Part shown: positions 13,777 through 21,595 of the stretch, piece after piece
Layout: each line of letters starts with the position of its first letter
How positions within the stretch are numbered: position 1 is the stretch's first letter
Source: UBA5070 sp035604215
GTDB lineage: Bacteria > Fibrobacterota > Fibrobacteria > UBA5070
DNA: 25,726 bases
Direction: 5' to 3'
NCBI GenBank assembly: GCA_035604215.1
Contig: DATNIW010000175.1
Coordinates: 1 to 25,726 of the forward strand
Notes under the pieces: generated by a model
What the model saw: only the letters and a program-made list of their open reading frames with translations
Told to the model about the DNA's origin: nothing
Database searches by the model: none
Translations under genes and position numbers: made by a program

Positions 13777-15879
13777 ATGGATCCTGTGCTGCTTTCGCTC
13801 GTCTGTCTGGGAGCGCCGCTCGCGGTCGCCGCATTCGGCGCCTTCGCCTGGAAACGGGTTCCCGGGATCGACCATCTCTCCATCGCCGCGCAGGTGGTGG
13901 GGACGCTTTCGGCCTTGGCCTTGGCGATCTCCGTCCATGCCACGGAGGGCTGCTCCATCCCGTGGCTCTCCTTTCCCGGAACGGGCATATCGCTCGCGCT
14001 GGGAGTGCGACTGGACCGTTTGTCCATCCCCATGCTCCTGGTGGTGCAGGGCCTGTCGCTGGGAGTGCTCGTGTTCAGCCGCTGGTACCTGAAAGGGGAC
14101 CGCTTCTACGGCAGGTTCTTCGCGAGCTTCTCGTTCTTCGTTTTCGCGATGACCGGGGTGGTGCTCGCTCCCGGCCTTCTGCAAGCCTTCATCTGCTGGG
14201 AGCTGGTCGGCCTGGGTTCCTACCTGCTGATCGGATACTGGCACGACAAGCCGGTGGTTTCCGAGGATCCGCAGTACCAGGCCGACAAGCCCTTCTTCGC
14301 CACCGGCGTGATCGAATCCAAGCTGAGCCCCTCCAACGCCCAATTCAAGGCATTCGTGGTCAACCGGGTGGGAGATTTCGGATTCCTCTCCGGGCTTGCG
14401 TTGATCGCCTGGGTGGTCTCCAGTTGGAGCGGCTTCCACGGCGGCGATCCCCTCTCCTGGGACGTCCTCTTTCCGGCGGCGGGAGCTGGCGCCTTCTACC
14501 AAGCCTCCTTCCTCGGTCTGTCCGGTCCCGGACTTCTCACCCTGGCGGGATTGCTGATTTTCCTGGGCGCCATGGGAAAATCCGCCCAATTTCCGTTCCA
14601 CATCTGGCTTCCCGACGCCATGCAGGGTCCCACCACCGCTTCGGCCATCATCCACGCCGCCACCATGGTGGCGGCCGGAGTGTTCCTCACGGCGCGCATC
14701 TACCCGGTGCTGACACCGGACGCGTTGACGACCATCGAGTGGGTCGGAGCCGTCACGGCGTTCTTCGCGGCGACCATCGCCTGCGTGCAGTGGGACTACA
14801 AGGCGGTGCTCGCCTACTCCACGGTGAGCCAACTGGGGTACATGATGCTGGGTCTGGGAGCGGGCGCCGAAGCCGGGGGCTACGGTGCCGGGGTGGGGCA
14901 CTTGTTCACCCACGCCATCTTCAAGTGCATGCTGTTCCTGGGCGCCGCGGCGGTGATCCACGCATTGCATGGAGTGCAGGACCTGGGGAGGATGGGGGGC
15001 TTGGCGCGGAAGATGCCGCTCACCGCGATCGCCACCGGAGTCGGGACGCTGGCCATCCTGGGCGTGCCCGGGTTCAGCGCTTTCTGGTCCAAGGACACGA
15101 TCCTGGCGGCCGCGCACGCCAAGGTGTTCATCGCCCAGGTGGCGGGAACCGGGGAATGGGCGGCAAGAGGTCCATGGCTCCTGGGAATGGTGACGGCGGC
15201 CCTCACCGCCTTCTACATGGGGCGCCAGTGGCTTTGCGCCTTCGCGGGGAAGCCTCGAGACCTGCACCTCTGGGAACACGCCCACGATCCGGACAAGGCT
15301 TCCATCGTGGTGATCCTCGCGCTTGCACTCCTCTCGCTCCAAGCGGTCTGGACGGGGTCGCTCAACCCGTTCGGATCCGGATCCTGGCTGGACGGAGTGT
15401 TGCGCGCACCCGGAGGCGGGATCCTGGGTACGGTGCAGGCCTTGCCGGAATCGGTCGAGCACTTCCTGCACGTGGGCACCATGCTCTGGGCCCTGCCGCT
15501 TCTCATCGTCGGGTTCGCCTCCGCGGTCCTTCTCTACGTGGCCTTGCCCAACATGGGATACAGGACGGCCGACTGGCTTCGGCGCGACCCCCCCACCAAC
15601 CTCGTCTGGCGGTTCCTCGCGAACCTGTGGTTCGTCGATCGCGCCTGCGATCTGATTTTCGCGGAGGGGTTGGGGAGACGCGGCAGCCAGGCCGTGGCGA
15701 GCGCGGACCTGGGATCCGGTCCCTCCCTGGACGGAACGGTGGATGGCGCGGCGGGAATTTCCGTGACCTTCGGTCGTCTCTCGAATCTTCTCCAGTCCGG
15801 CCGTTCGCAGTTCTATGCCGGATGGAGCCTGCTGGCCCTGTTCGGGGCGCTGGCCATCTTCTTCCTGGGTGCTCGATGA
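13777..15879 (+). CDS. nuoL: NADH-quinone oxidoreductase subunit L
   Basis: The distal proton-pumping, Mrp-antiporter-like subunit, 700 residues. The key residues sit in recognisable places: E142 in FICWELVGLGSYLLIGYW, the broken-helix Lys in GAMGKSAQFPFHIWLPDAM, and DYKAVLAYSTVSQLGYM in the second half. The C-terminal region (about 480-700) corresponds to the lateral helix and final TM. A polar insertion of about 30 residues (about 160-188, DPQYQADKPFFATG and so on) stands between YWHDKP and the conserved KAFVVNRVGD. ATG 13777 starts 1 nt after nuoK, and the gene ends in an ATGA overlap with nuoM. Confidence 0.97.
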   Translation: MDPVLLSLVCLGAPLAVAAFGAFAWKRVPGIDHLSIAAQVVGTLSALALAISVHATEGCSIPWLSFPGTGISLALGVRLDRLSIPMLLVVQGLSLGVLVFSRWYLKGDRFYGRFFASFSFFVFAMTGVVLAPGLLQAFICWELVGLGSYLLIGYWHDKPVVSEDPQYQADKPFFATGVIESKLSPSNAQFKAFVVNRVGDFGFLSGLALIAWVVSSWSGFHGGDPLSWDVLFPAAGAGAFYQASFLGLSGPGLLTLAGLLIFLGAMGKSAQFPFHIWLPDAMQGPTTASAIIHAATMVAAGVFLTARIYPVLTPDALTTIEWVGAVTAFFAATIACVQWDYKAVLAYSTVSQLGYMMLGLGAGAEAGGYGAGVGHLFTHAIFKCMLFLGAAAVIHALHGVQDLGRMGGLARKMPLTAIATGVGTLAILGVPGFSAFWSKDTILAAAHAKVFIAQVAGTGEWAARGPWLLGMVTAALTAFYMGRQWLCAFAGKPRDLHLWEHAHDPDKASIVVILALALLSLQAVWTGSLNPFGSGSWLDGVLRAPGGGILGTVQALPESVEHFLHVGTMLWALPLLIVGFASAVLLYVALPNMGYRTADWLRRDPPTNLVWRFLANLWFVDRACDLIFAEGLGRRGSQAVASADLGSGPSLDGTVDGAAGISVTFGRLSNLLQSGRSQFYAGWSLLALFGALAIFFLGAR

Positions 15880-17576
15880 CCGACGACGCCATCCTCTCCT
15901 TCTTCATCTTCATCCCGTTGGCGGGAGCCCTGCTCTCGTGGGTCGCACCGGACCGAGCCAGGATCCAGAAGGCGATTTCCACATCCTCCGCCACCCTTCT
16001 CCTGGTCGCGGCCACGGTCTTCCTTGCCTGGGCGATTTCCGCCCATCGGGCGGGGTTCCTGTTGCGGGAGCGCATCCCCCTGGATTCGGAATGGGGCATC
16101 TCCTGGCACTTGGGGATCGATGGACTTTCCGCCGCGCTGATCTTCCTGTCCGCCCTGGTGCAGTGGGTTGCATCCGTCGCGTCCGCGCCCCAGACCAGGA
16201 TGCGCGCCTACCATTCCCTGCTGCAATTGCTGTTCGTGGGAGTCTATGGATCGTTCCTGGTCCTGGACATGGTCTTCTTCTACGTCTTCTGGGAGATCAT
16301 GCTCGTGCCCATGTTCCTCCTGATCGCCATCTGGGGAGGCGACGATCGCAAGCGGGCCGCGGCCAAGTTCTTCCTGTACACCATGGGCGGCTCCATGGCG
16401 CTGCTGTTCGCCATTTTCCTCCTGCGGGTGGAAATCCCCGAGCGAGGCGTGATCGTTCCGGTGCGCACGGCCGAAGTCGTCGAGCAGATGGAGATCGGCC
16501 CCCGCGGCGAAGCCCTGCTCTACGATCTCCCGGTGCTCTCCATCGATTCCCTGGGCAGACCCGCTCCCGCCGTGGCCGCCGAAGTCGACGCAGGGAGGTC
16601 CAACCACCTGGTGGTCCCGGTGATGCGCTCCTTCGATCTTCTCCAGTGGAAGCTCCTGGCTCCCTTCTGGGCCCGGCAGTCGGTGCTGGGGATGGCGCTG
16701 GCGCCACTTTGCCTGGGGCTGTTCTTCGTGGCGTTCGCGGTCAAGATCCCCTCCTTCCCCTTCCATGCCTGGCTTCCCCACGCCCACGTCCAGGCACCCA
16801 CGGCCATCTCCGTCGTGTTGGCCGGCATCCTGCTCAAGCTGGGGGTCTACGGCCTCCTGCGAGTGGCCTGGCCACTCTTTCCCACCGCGGTTCTCGCCAA
16901 TGCCGGATTCTTCGCCTGGATCGGAGCCATCTCGATCGTGTGGGGCGGGTTCGCCGCATTGGGCCAGAAGGACCTCAAGCGGATGGTCGCCTACTCGTCC
17001 ATCTCCCACATGGGCTTCTGCGTGCTTGGATTGGCCTCGGCGACCGTCATGGGCATATCGGGCGCCGCCTTCCAGAGCGTCAGCCACGGTCTTTCCGCCT
17101 CGCTCCTGTTCCTCCTCGTCGGCGTGCTCTACGATCGCGCCCATCACCGCCGCGTGGATGGTTTCGGGGGACTGGTCCAGATCATGCCGCGGTTTGCCGC
17201 TTTCTTCCTGTTTTCGGCCATGGTGGGCGTGGGGCTTCCCGGACTTTCGGGCTTCGTGGGGGAGCTTTCCTCGCTGTTGGGCGCTTGGGCGAACGCCGCC
17301 TCGAGGGTGGCCGGGTGGGTCTCGGCGACCGGGGTGATCCTCTCCGCCGCCTACCTGCTCTGGGCCGTCCAACGGATCCTGTACGGACCGGTCCGCCATC
17401 CCGAGCAGCGCATCTTTCCGGATCTGACCTGGACGGAAACCATGACATTGGCGCCGCTCGCGGGCCTCTCGCTGCTGCTTGGAGTCTGGCCGGGTCTGTT
17501 GCAGGCGGCGCTGGGGCCCGTTTCCGCCTCGTTGGCGAGCCACATCGCCTGGGCGCAGGGACTGGTGAGGCCATGA
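15876..17576 (+). CDS. nuoM: NADH-quinone oxidoreductase subunit M
   Basis: Antiporter-like proton-pumping subunit, 566 residues, against about 509 in E. coli. Family hallmarks are E140 in FFYVFWEIMLVPMF, K290 in FAVKIPSFPFHAWLPHAH, and LKRMVAYSSISHMGF with the conserved His. A hydrophilic insertion of about 60 residues (about 186-249) separates LLFAIFLLRV from the DLLQWKLLAPFW segment and is absent from standard NuoM. The last residues form TM14. ATG 15876 and the stop both lie in ATGA overlaps with nuoL and nuoN. Confidence 0.97.
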   Translation: MTDDAILSFFIFIPLAGALLSWVAPDRARIQKAISTSSATLLLVAATVFLAWAISAHRAGFLLRERIPLDSEWGISWHLGIDGLSAALIFLSALVQWVASVASAPQTRMRAYHSLLQLLFVGVYGSFLVLDMVFFYVFWEIMLVPMFLLIAIWGGDDRKRAAAKFFLYTMGGSMALLFAIFLLRVEIPERGVIVPVRTAEVVEQMEIGPRGEALLYDLPVLSIDSLGRPAPAVAAEVDAGRSNHLVVPVMRSFDLLQWKLLAPFWARQSVLGMALAPLCLGLFFVAFAVKIPSFPFHAWLPHAHVQAPTAISVVLAGILLKLGVYGLLRVAWPLFPTAVLANAGFFAWIGAISIVWGGFAALGQKDLKRMVAYSSISHMGFCVLGLASATVMGISGAAFQSVSHGLSASLLFLLVGVLYDRAHHRRVDGFGGLVQIMPRFAAFFLFSAMVGVGLPGLSGFVGELSSLLGAWANAASRVAGWVSATGVILSAAYLLWAVQRILYGPVRHPEQRIFPDLTWTETMTLAPLAGLSLLLGVWPGLLQAALGPVSASLASHIAWAQGLVRP

Positions 17577-19075
17577 ACCATCTTCTGATCTCCACCTTCC
17601 AGGCCATTCCCTCGTCGCTGCGGGAGTTGTTTCCGGAAATCCTGCTGGCCACCGCCATCCTCCTGGGCTGCGTGCTGGAGTGGAGCACCGACGCGGCCGG
17701 AAAACGGCTGGTGGTCTGGTTCTGCGCCATCTCCGCCCTGGCGACCTTGACCCTCTCCCTGGTCACCGGGGCCGCGTCCGATCCCCGCTTGACAGGTGGG
17801 ATGTTCACACCGGATTCCATCACGCAGTTCGTCCGCATCTTCGCCCTGTCCGGAGCCGTCCTCGCTCTTCTCGCGCTCAACGGTTCCAAGGCCATGGATG
17901 GCCGGGACGAGCAGGGGGAAACGGCTCTTCTGATCCTGTCCGTGGCCTTGGGCGCGATCCTCTTCGCCTCAGCCCGCCACCTTCTGGCGCTGTACCTGGG
18001 GTTGGAATTCCTCTCCCTCTCCAGCTACGGGCTCGCGGGCTTTCGCGCCCGCGACCGGGGGGCGAGCGAAGCCGGACTCAAGTACGTTCTCTACGGCGGC
18101 GTGGCTTCCGCCGTGGCCCTGTTCGGGATCAGCCATCTGTGGGGGATCACGGGCAGCTTCGACATCGGGGAAATCGGCATGGCGCTCTACGCCCAGCCCC
18201 GGGTTGTGCTGGTGCCGCTGCTGTTGGTTTCCGTGGCCTTCGCGTTCAAGGCGGGACTCGCGCCCTTCCATTTCTGGAGCCCGGACGTCTACCAGGGATG
18301 CCCCACGGTCAACGCGGGATTCCTCTCCACCGTCCCCAAGGCGGCGGCCTTCGCCGCCTTCCTGCGCACCATGCCCTACCTGCTCCCTCCCCATGCCTTG
18401 GGGATCGCACCTGGCGCGATCGGCGGTTTCCTGGTGATCGCGGGTTGCCTGTCCATCGCCATGGGTTCGGCGACCGCGCTCGTGCAGAAGGACGCGAAGC
18501 GGATCCTGGCCTTTTCCTCCACCGCGAACGCGGGCATCCTCGTCCTGGCCCTCTCCACGTGGCTCACCAGCGACGCGGTGGCGGCGCTGGCATTCTACCT
18601 GGTCGCCTATCTCCTGTCCAACCTGGGCGCATTCCTCGCCTTGGACCAGTTGGAACGATCCTCCGGGTCCACGTCGCTGGCGGCCCTCGCGGGTTCGTGG
18701 AAGCGCCAGCCGATGGCCGTGGTCGCATTGTCCATCTGCGTCTTCAGCCTGGCGGGGATCCCTCCACTGGCGGGGTTCGTGGGCAAATGGGCCGTGCTGA
18801 TGGAAGTCGTGCGTGCCGGCGTGGAAAACGGCGAAGGGCCGCTTCCGCTCGTGGGCGTCGCGGTGGCGCTCGTGGGGTCGGTGGTCCTGGCGGCCGCGTA
18901 CCTGCGGATCCTCCGCTCCGCCGTGGTCGATTCGCCGACGACCGATCCAGGCGAAGACGATTTCCGTCCAGCCGCGCTTTCGGGCATTCCGTTGCTCCTC
19001 TGCGCGATCGGGAGCCTGGCGCTCGGTCTGTGCTGGCCCCTGCTGTCCGTTTTCCGTTCCCGCCTCGGAGGTTGA
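17573..19075 (+). CDS. nuoN: NADH-quinone oxidoreductase subunit N
   Basis: Third antiporter-like subunit, 500 residues. Recognised by E145 in LALYLGLEFLSLSSYGLAGF, LKYVLYGGVASA, FAFKAGLAPFHFWSPDVYQGCPT, and AGIPPLAGFVGKW. In the second half the usual YSSIAHxGY reads FSSTANAGI, so Asn319 replaces the commonly found His. No large insertion is seen. ATG 17573 overlaps the nuoM TGA (ATGA). The last codons carry the GGAGG Shine-Dalgarno of ddl, which starts 1 nt after the stop, so ddl is probably on the same transcript. Confidence 0.97.
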   Translation: MNHLLISTFQAIPSSLRELFPEILLATAILLGCVLEWSTDAAGKRLVVWFCAISALATLTLSLVTGAASDPRLTGGMFTPDSITQFVRIFALSGAVLALLALNGSKAMDGRDEQGETALLILSVALGAILFASARHLLALYLGLEFLSLSSYGLAGFRARDRGASEAGLKYVLYGGVASAVALFGISHLWGITGSFDIGEIGMALYAQPRVVLVPLLLVSVAFAFKAGLAPFHFWSPDVYQGCPTVNAGFLSTVPKAAAFAAFLRTMPYLLPPHALGIAPGAIGGFLVIAGCLSIAMGSATALVQKDAKRILAFSSTANAGILVLALSTWLTSDAVAALAFYLVAYLLSNLGAFLALDQLERSSGSTSLAALAGSWKRQPMAVVALSICVFSLAGIPPLAGFVGKWAVLMEVVRAGVENGEGPLPLVGVAVALVGSVVLAAAYLRILRSAVVDSPTTDPGEDDFRPAALSGIPLLLCAIGSLALGLCWPLLSVFRSRLGG

Positions 19076-19076
19076 G

Positions 19077-20117
19077 ATGACGAAGACCGTGCTTGTCCTG
19101 ATGGGCGGCTACTCCACGGAGCACGACGTCTCCCTCAAGTCCGGAACCGGCGTGGTGCGGCAGATGGATCCCGGCCTGTACCAGCCCTGGCCGGTGGTCC
19201 TGACCCGCGACCGGCGCTGGCGATTTCCGCCCCGACCCTTGGCGCCCTCGGAGCAGGCGGATTTCGAAGGCGGGCGGCACGACCTTTCCGACGAGGACCT
19301 CTCCGACGGCTGGTCCCAGACCCATTCCCCCGCGCTGGAACGGCTCCCCTGCGACGGGGCGTTCCTGGCGCTGCACGGCGACTGGGGGGAGGACGGCCGC
19401 ATGCAGGCCCTGCTGGAGTTCCACGGAGTCCCCTACACCGGGTCCGGGGTCCTGGGCTCGGCGACGGCGATGGACAAGAGCCGCACCAAGGAGATCCTCT
19501 GCACCCGCGAGCTGCCCATCGCACCGTCCATGGAACTTTCCACATCCATCGGCGCCAGGGCGCTCGCCAGCCGAGCCTACCAATGGGGGGGATTGCCGCT
19601 GGTCCTGAAGGTGCCCACCGGGGGAAGTTCCATCGGGGTGCACATCGTGAAGACGCTGGAAGGGCTGGAGGACGCCGCCGTCAAGCTCTGCGCCCAGGAG
19701 AAGCGCGTCCTGGTGGAGAAGTTCCTGAATGGACGGGAATTGACATGCGGCGTGCTGGAGGGAGCCGGCCCGCTGCCGCCCACCGAGATCATCCCCAAGT
19801 GCGGGGAATTCTTCGATTTCTCCAGCAAGTACCTGCCCGGCGGCTCGGAGGAGATCACCCCCGCCCCGCTGACCACGGAGGAGACCCGCGAGATCCAGGA
19901 CCTCGCGCGCCGCGTCCACGACACGCTGCGCCTGCGCGCGTACAGCCGCACCGACTTCATCCTCACCGAGGACGGACCCGTCATCCTCGAGGTCAACACC
20001 CTTCCCGGCATGACCGAAACCAGCCTCCTGCCGCAGCAGGCGGCGCACATCGGATTCTCGTTCCGGGACCTGGTCACCGCGATCCTCCACGCCTCCTGGG
20101 ACCGGCAGAGCGAGTGA
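19077..20117 (+). CDS. ddl: D-alanine--D-alanine ligase
   Basis: Cytoplasmic ATP-grasp enzyme that makes D-Ala-D-Ala for peptidoglycan, 346 residues. The motifs are GGYSTEHDVSL (10-20), LHGDWGEDG (99-107), PYTGSGVLGSATAMDK (119-134), the ATP-grasp loop GGSSIGV (182-188), and RTDFI plus EVNTLPGMTETSL (305-317) for Mg and substrate. The omega-loop SSKY (249-252) keeps the Tyr seen in D-Ala-D-Ala rather than D-Ala-D-lactate ligases. ATG 19077 has GGAGG 5 nt upstream, inside nuoN. Its place directly behind nuoN, and not in a mur/fts cluster, is unusual. Confidence 0.96.
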   Translation: MTKTVLVLMGGYSTEHDVSLKSGTGVVRQMDPGLYQPWPVVLTRDRRWRFPPRPLAPSEQADFEGGRHDLSDEDLSDGWSQTHSPALERLPCDGAFLALHGDWGEDGRMQALLEFHGVPYTGSGVLGSATAMDKSRTKEILCTRELPIAPSMELSTSIGARALASRAYQWGGLPLVLKVPTGGSSIGVHIVKTLEGLEDAAVKLCAQEKRVLVEKFLNGRELTCGVLEGAGPLPPTEIIPKCGEFFDFSSKYLPGGSEEITPAPLTTEETREIQDLARRVHDTLRLRAYSRTDFILTEDGPVILEVNTLPGMTETSLLPQQAAHIGFSFRDLVTAILHASWDRQSE

Positions 20118-20154
20118 TCCGTGCTCCGGGTCTCCTCGCACCTCGGAACCCGCG

Positions 20155-20781
20155 GTGATCCTCGCTCTTGACGCGGCCACTTCCGCCGTGGTCGCTGGGA
20201 TCGCGGACCCGGACGGGACGGTTCTTTCCGAGCGGAAGCTGCCGGGTGGTCGCGGTGACGTCCTTCCGGGGATGGTCTCTTCGCTCCTGGAGGAACTCTC
20301 CCTCCCTCCGGAGTCCATCGGTTCCGTGCTCTGCGGCGTCGGACCGGGGTCCTTCACGGGCATCCGCATCGCGCTTTCGTTCGCGCACGGCTTCGCCTTC
20401 CGCCGCGGTCTTCCCCTTGGCGGGGTCTCCACCCTCGCCGCGGCCCTCTCGAACCCTTCCTTCCCGACCGATCGCCCGCGGGTGGTCCTTTTGGACGCCC
20501 TTCGCGGAGAAGCCTACGTCCGACGCCTGGAACCGGGAGAAGCCGCGGCCACGGGTGCGGACCTCCGCCTCCCGCTGGAACGGCTTGGGGAGTTCCTGAC
20601 CGACGATCCCATCGCGATCGCCGAAGGCAAGCCGGACTTCCTCGCCAGCCTCCCCGATGGATGGATGCCGCTATCCCGGTTCGTTTCCGCGGCGGGGATC
20701 CTGGCCATGCGCAAGGCCGCAGGGGAAGGGCTCCCCAACTACTTGCGGGCGTCGGCGCCCGAGGAGTTGCGGGGGAGATAG
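20155..20781 (+). CDS. tsaB: tRNA t6A37 synthesis protein TsaB
   Basis: A 208-residue ASKHA-fold protein that pairs with TsaD and TsaE to attach threonylcarbamoyl to A37 of ANN-decoding tRNAs. It shows the N-terminal ILALDAATS phosphate-binding strand and the hallmark GVGPGSFTGIRIALSFAHG (61-79), with LDALRGEAY later. GTG 20155 is the start; its Shine-Dalgarno is weak. It follows ddl after 37 nt without a clear promoter or terminator, so it may be read from the same transcript. TsaD and TsaE are not in the window. Confidence 0.93.
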   Translation: MILALDAATSAVVAGIADPDGTVLSERKLPGGRGDVLPGMVSSLLEELSLPPESIGSVLCGVGPGSFTGIRIALSFAHGFAFRRGLPLGGVSTLAAALSNPSFPTDRPRVVLLDALRGEAYVRRLEPGEAAATGADLRLPLERLGEFLTDDPIAIAEGKPDFLASLPDGWMPLSRFVSAAGILAMRKAAGEGLPNYLRASAPEELRGR

Positions 20782-20899
20782 TACCCGATGGATTTGGCGC
20801 TCCTAGAGCTCCAACACTTGCCGGGAGGCATCGGAATTGCTCTCTTTCCCCTCCCCTTACACACCTTCGAGAACCACTCAACCCAGCGGGAAACCAACC

Positions 20900-20995
20900 A
20901 TGCCCTGTGGACGCAAGCGCAAGCGCAGGAAGATCGCCACCCACAAGCGCAAGAAGCGCAAGCGGCTCAACCGCCACAAGAAGAAGCTCCGCTAG
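20900..20995 (+). CDS. 31-residue AURKAIP1/COX24-type (mS38/bS22-like) ribosomal peptide
   Basis: A tiny ORF, MPCGRKRKRRKIATHK followed by more Lys/Arg and ending KKKLR; 19 of its 31 residues are Lys or Arg. The MPxGxKRKR...IATHKRKKR pattern matches, from memory, the short proteins annotated AURKAIP1/COX24 domain in Bacteroidota and related phyla. These are related to mitochondrial mS38 and actinobacterial bS22, which sit near the 30S decoding region. GGGA lies about 8 nt before ATG 20900. The gap from tsaB (20782-20899) contains no clear promoter box. A strong terminator follows 33 nt after the stop, which supports a real transcript. Confidence 0.85.
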   Translation: MPCGRKRKRRKIATHKRKKRKRLNRHKKKLR

Positions 20996-21001
20996 GATTC
21001 C

Positions 21002-21562
21002 TCAGAGGTTGTAGCGAGACAGGATTGCCCCGAGGCGGTTTCTCACCTCCTCGGGGATTTTTTCATCTTGGGAGATCTTTTCCACTTCCAGGATGCCGCC
21101 CCGGATGGAATCCAGCGCGGCGTTGCAGTTGTCGGCAAGTCCCTCCAGATCGTCGCCGCCGCGAAAGCCCAAGCGAACATGCAGATCTCCTTCCGCGACA
21201 CGTTGAGCCCACTGGCCGACCTTGTAGACCGGGAGCGCGATGCGTCGCGAGGCCCCGAGGGTCAGGAGCCACCCCAGGAGCATCCCGGCCAAAGCCGTAC
21301 CTCCCACGGCGGGGACCAGCAGCGCCATGAGACCCGAGCGGTCGACGGGATACATGGTGGAGTTCTGTTCCATGATGTAGAAGGAAGCGTCCCCGAATTC
21401 CCCGTGGTAGATGAGAAGGACGATCATCGCGGTCCCCAGCGAGGTGAAGGCCACCATGAGCCCGTTGCGGACGATCTGCGGCCATTGGACGCGCGGGGCG
21501 AAGACGAAATTGCGGAAGGGCTTGCGACTCGCGCGGGTGCCGGGTTCTTCTCTGATGGCCAT
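21002..21562 (-). CDS. two-TM HAMP-domain membrane protein without output domain
   Basis: A 186-residue inner-membrane protein. Its cytosolic N-terminus (1-32) is followed by TM1 at about 33-53 (GLMVAFTSLGTAMIVLLIYHG). A short periplasmic loop of about 22 residues contains MEQNSTMYPVD, and TM2 is at about 77-103. A HAMP-like segment lies at about 103-155 (LPVYKVGQWAQRVAEGDLHVRLGFRGGDDLEGLADNCN pattern). Only about 30 helical residues follow, so there is no kinase, cyclase or methyl-accepting domain. HAMP units pass signals in sensors; this may be a stand-alone regulator or a partner subunit. ATG 21562 has AAGGAG 6 nt upstream. Its 3' end contains the terminator of the convergent small ribosomal gene. 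Confidence 0.85.
   Translation of the reverse strand: MAIREEPGTRASRKPFRNFVFAPRVQWPQIVRNGLMVAFTSLGTAMIVLLIYHGEFGDASFYIMEQNSTMYPVDRSGLMALLVPAVGGTALAGMLLGWLLTLGASRRIALPVYKVGQWAQRVAEGDLHVRLGFRGGDDLEGLADNCNAALDSIRGGILEVEKISQDEKIPEEVRNRLGAILSRYNL
21028..21063 (+). terminator. rho-independent terminator of the bS22-like gene, inside the convergent gene
   Basis: CCCCGAGG (21028-21035) pairs with CCTCGGGG (21049-21056). An inner GGT/ACC pairing (21037-21039 with 21045-21047) closes a TTCTC loop after one mismatch. A T run follows at 21058-21063. No T run is present on the other side, so it works only on the plus strand. It lies within the last codons of the minus-strand HAMP gene. Confidence 0.85.
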
Positions 21563-21595
21563 GCAGGGCTCCTTGGAACGGAATCGGAATCCAGT

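Noticed and set aside
19077..20117. Vancomycin-resistance type D-Ala-D-Lac ligase
   Set aside because: The omega-loop keeps Tyr (SSKY) as in D-Ala-D-Ala ligases, and no vanH/vanX-like genes are present.
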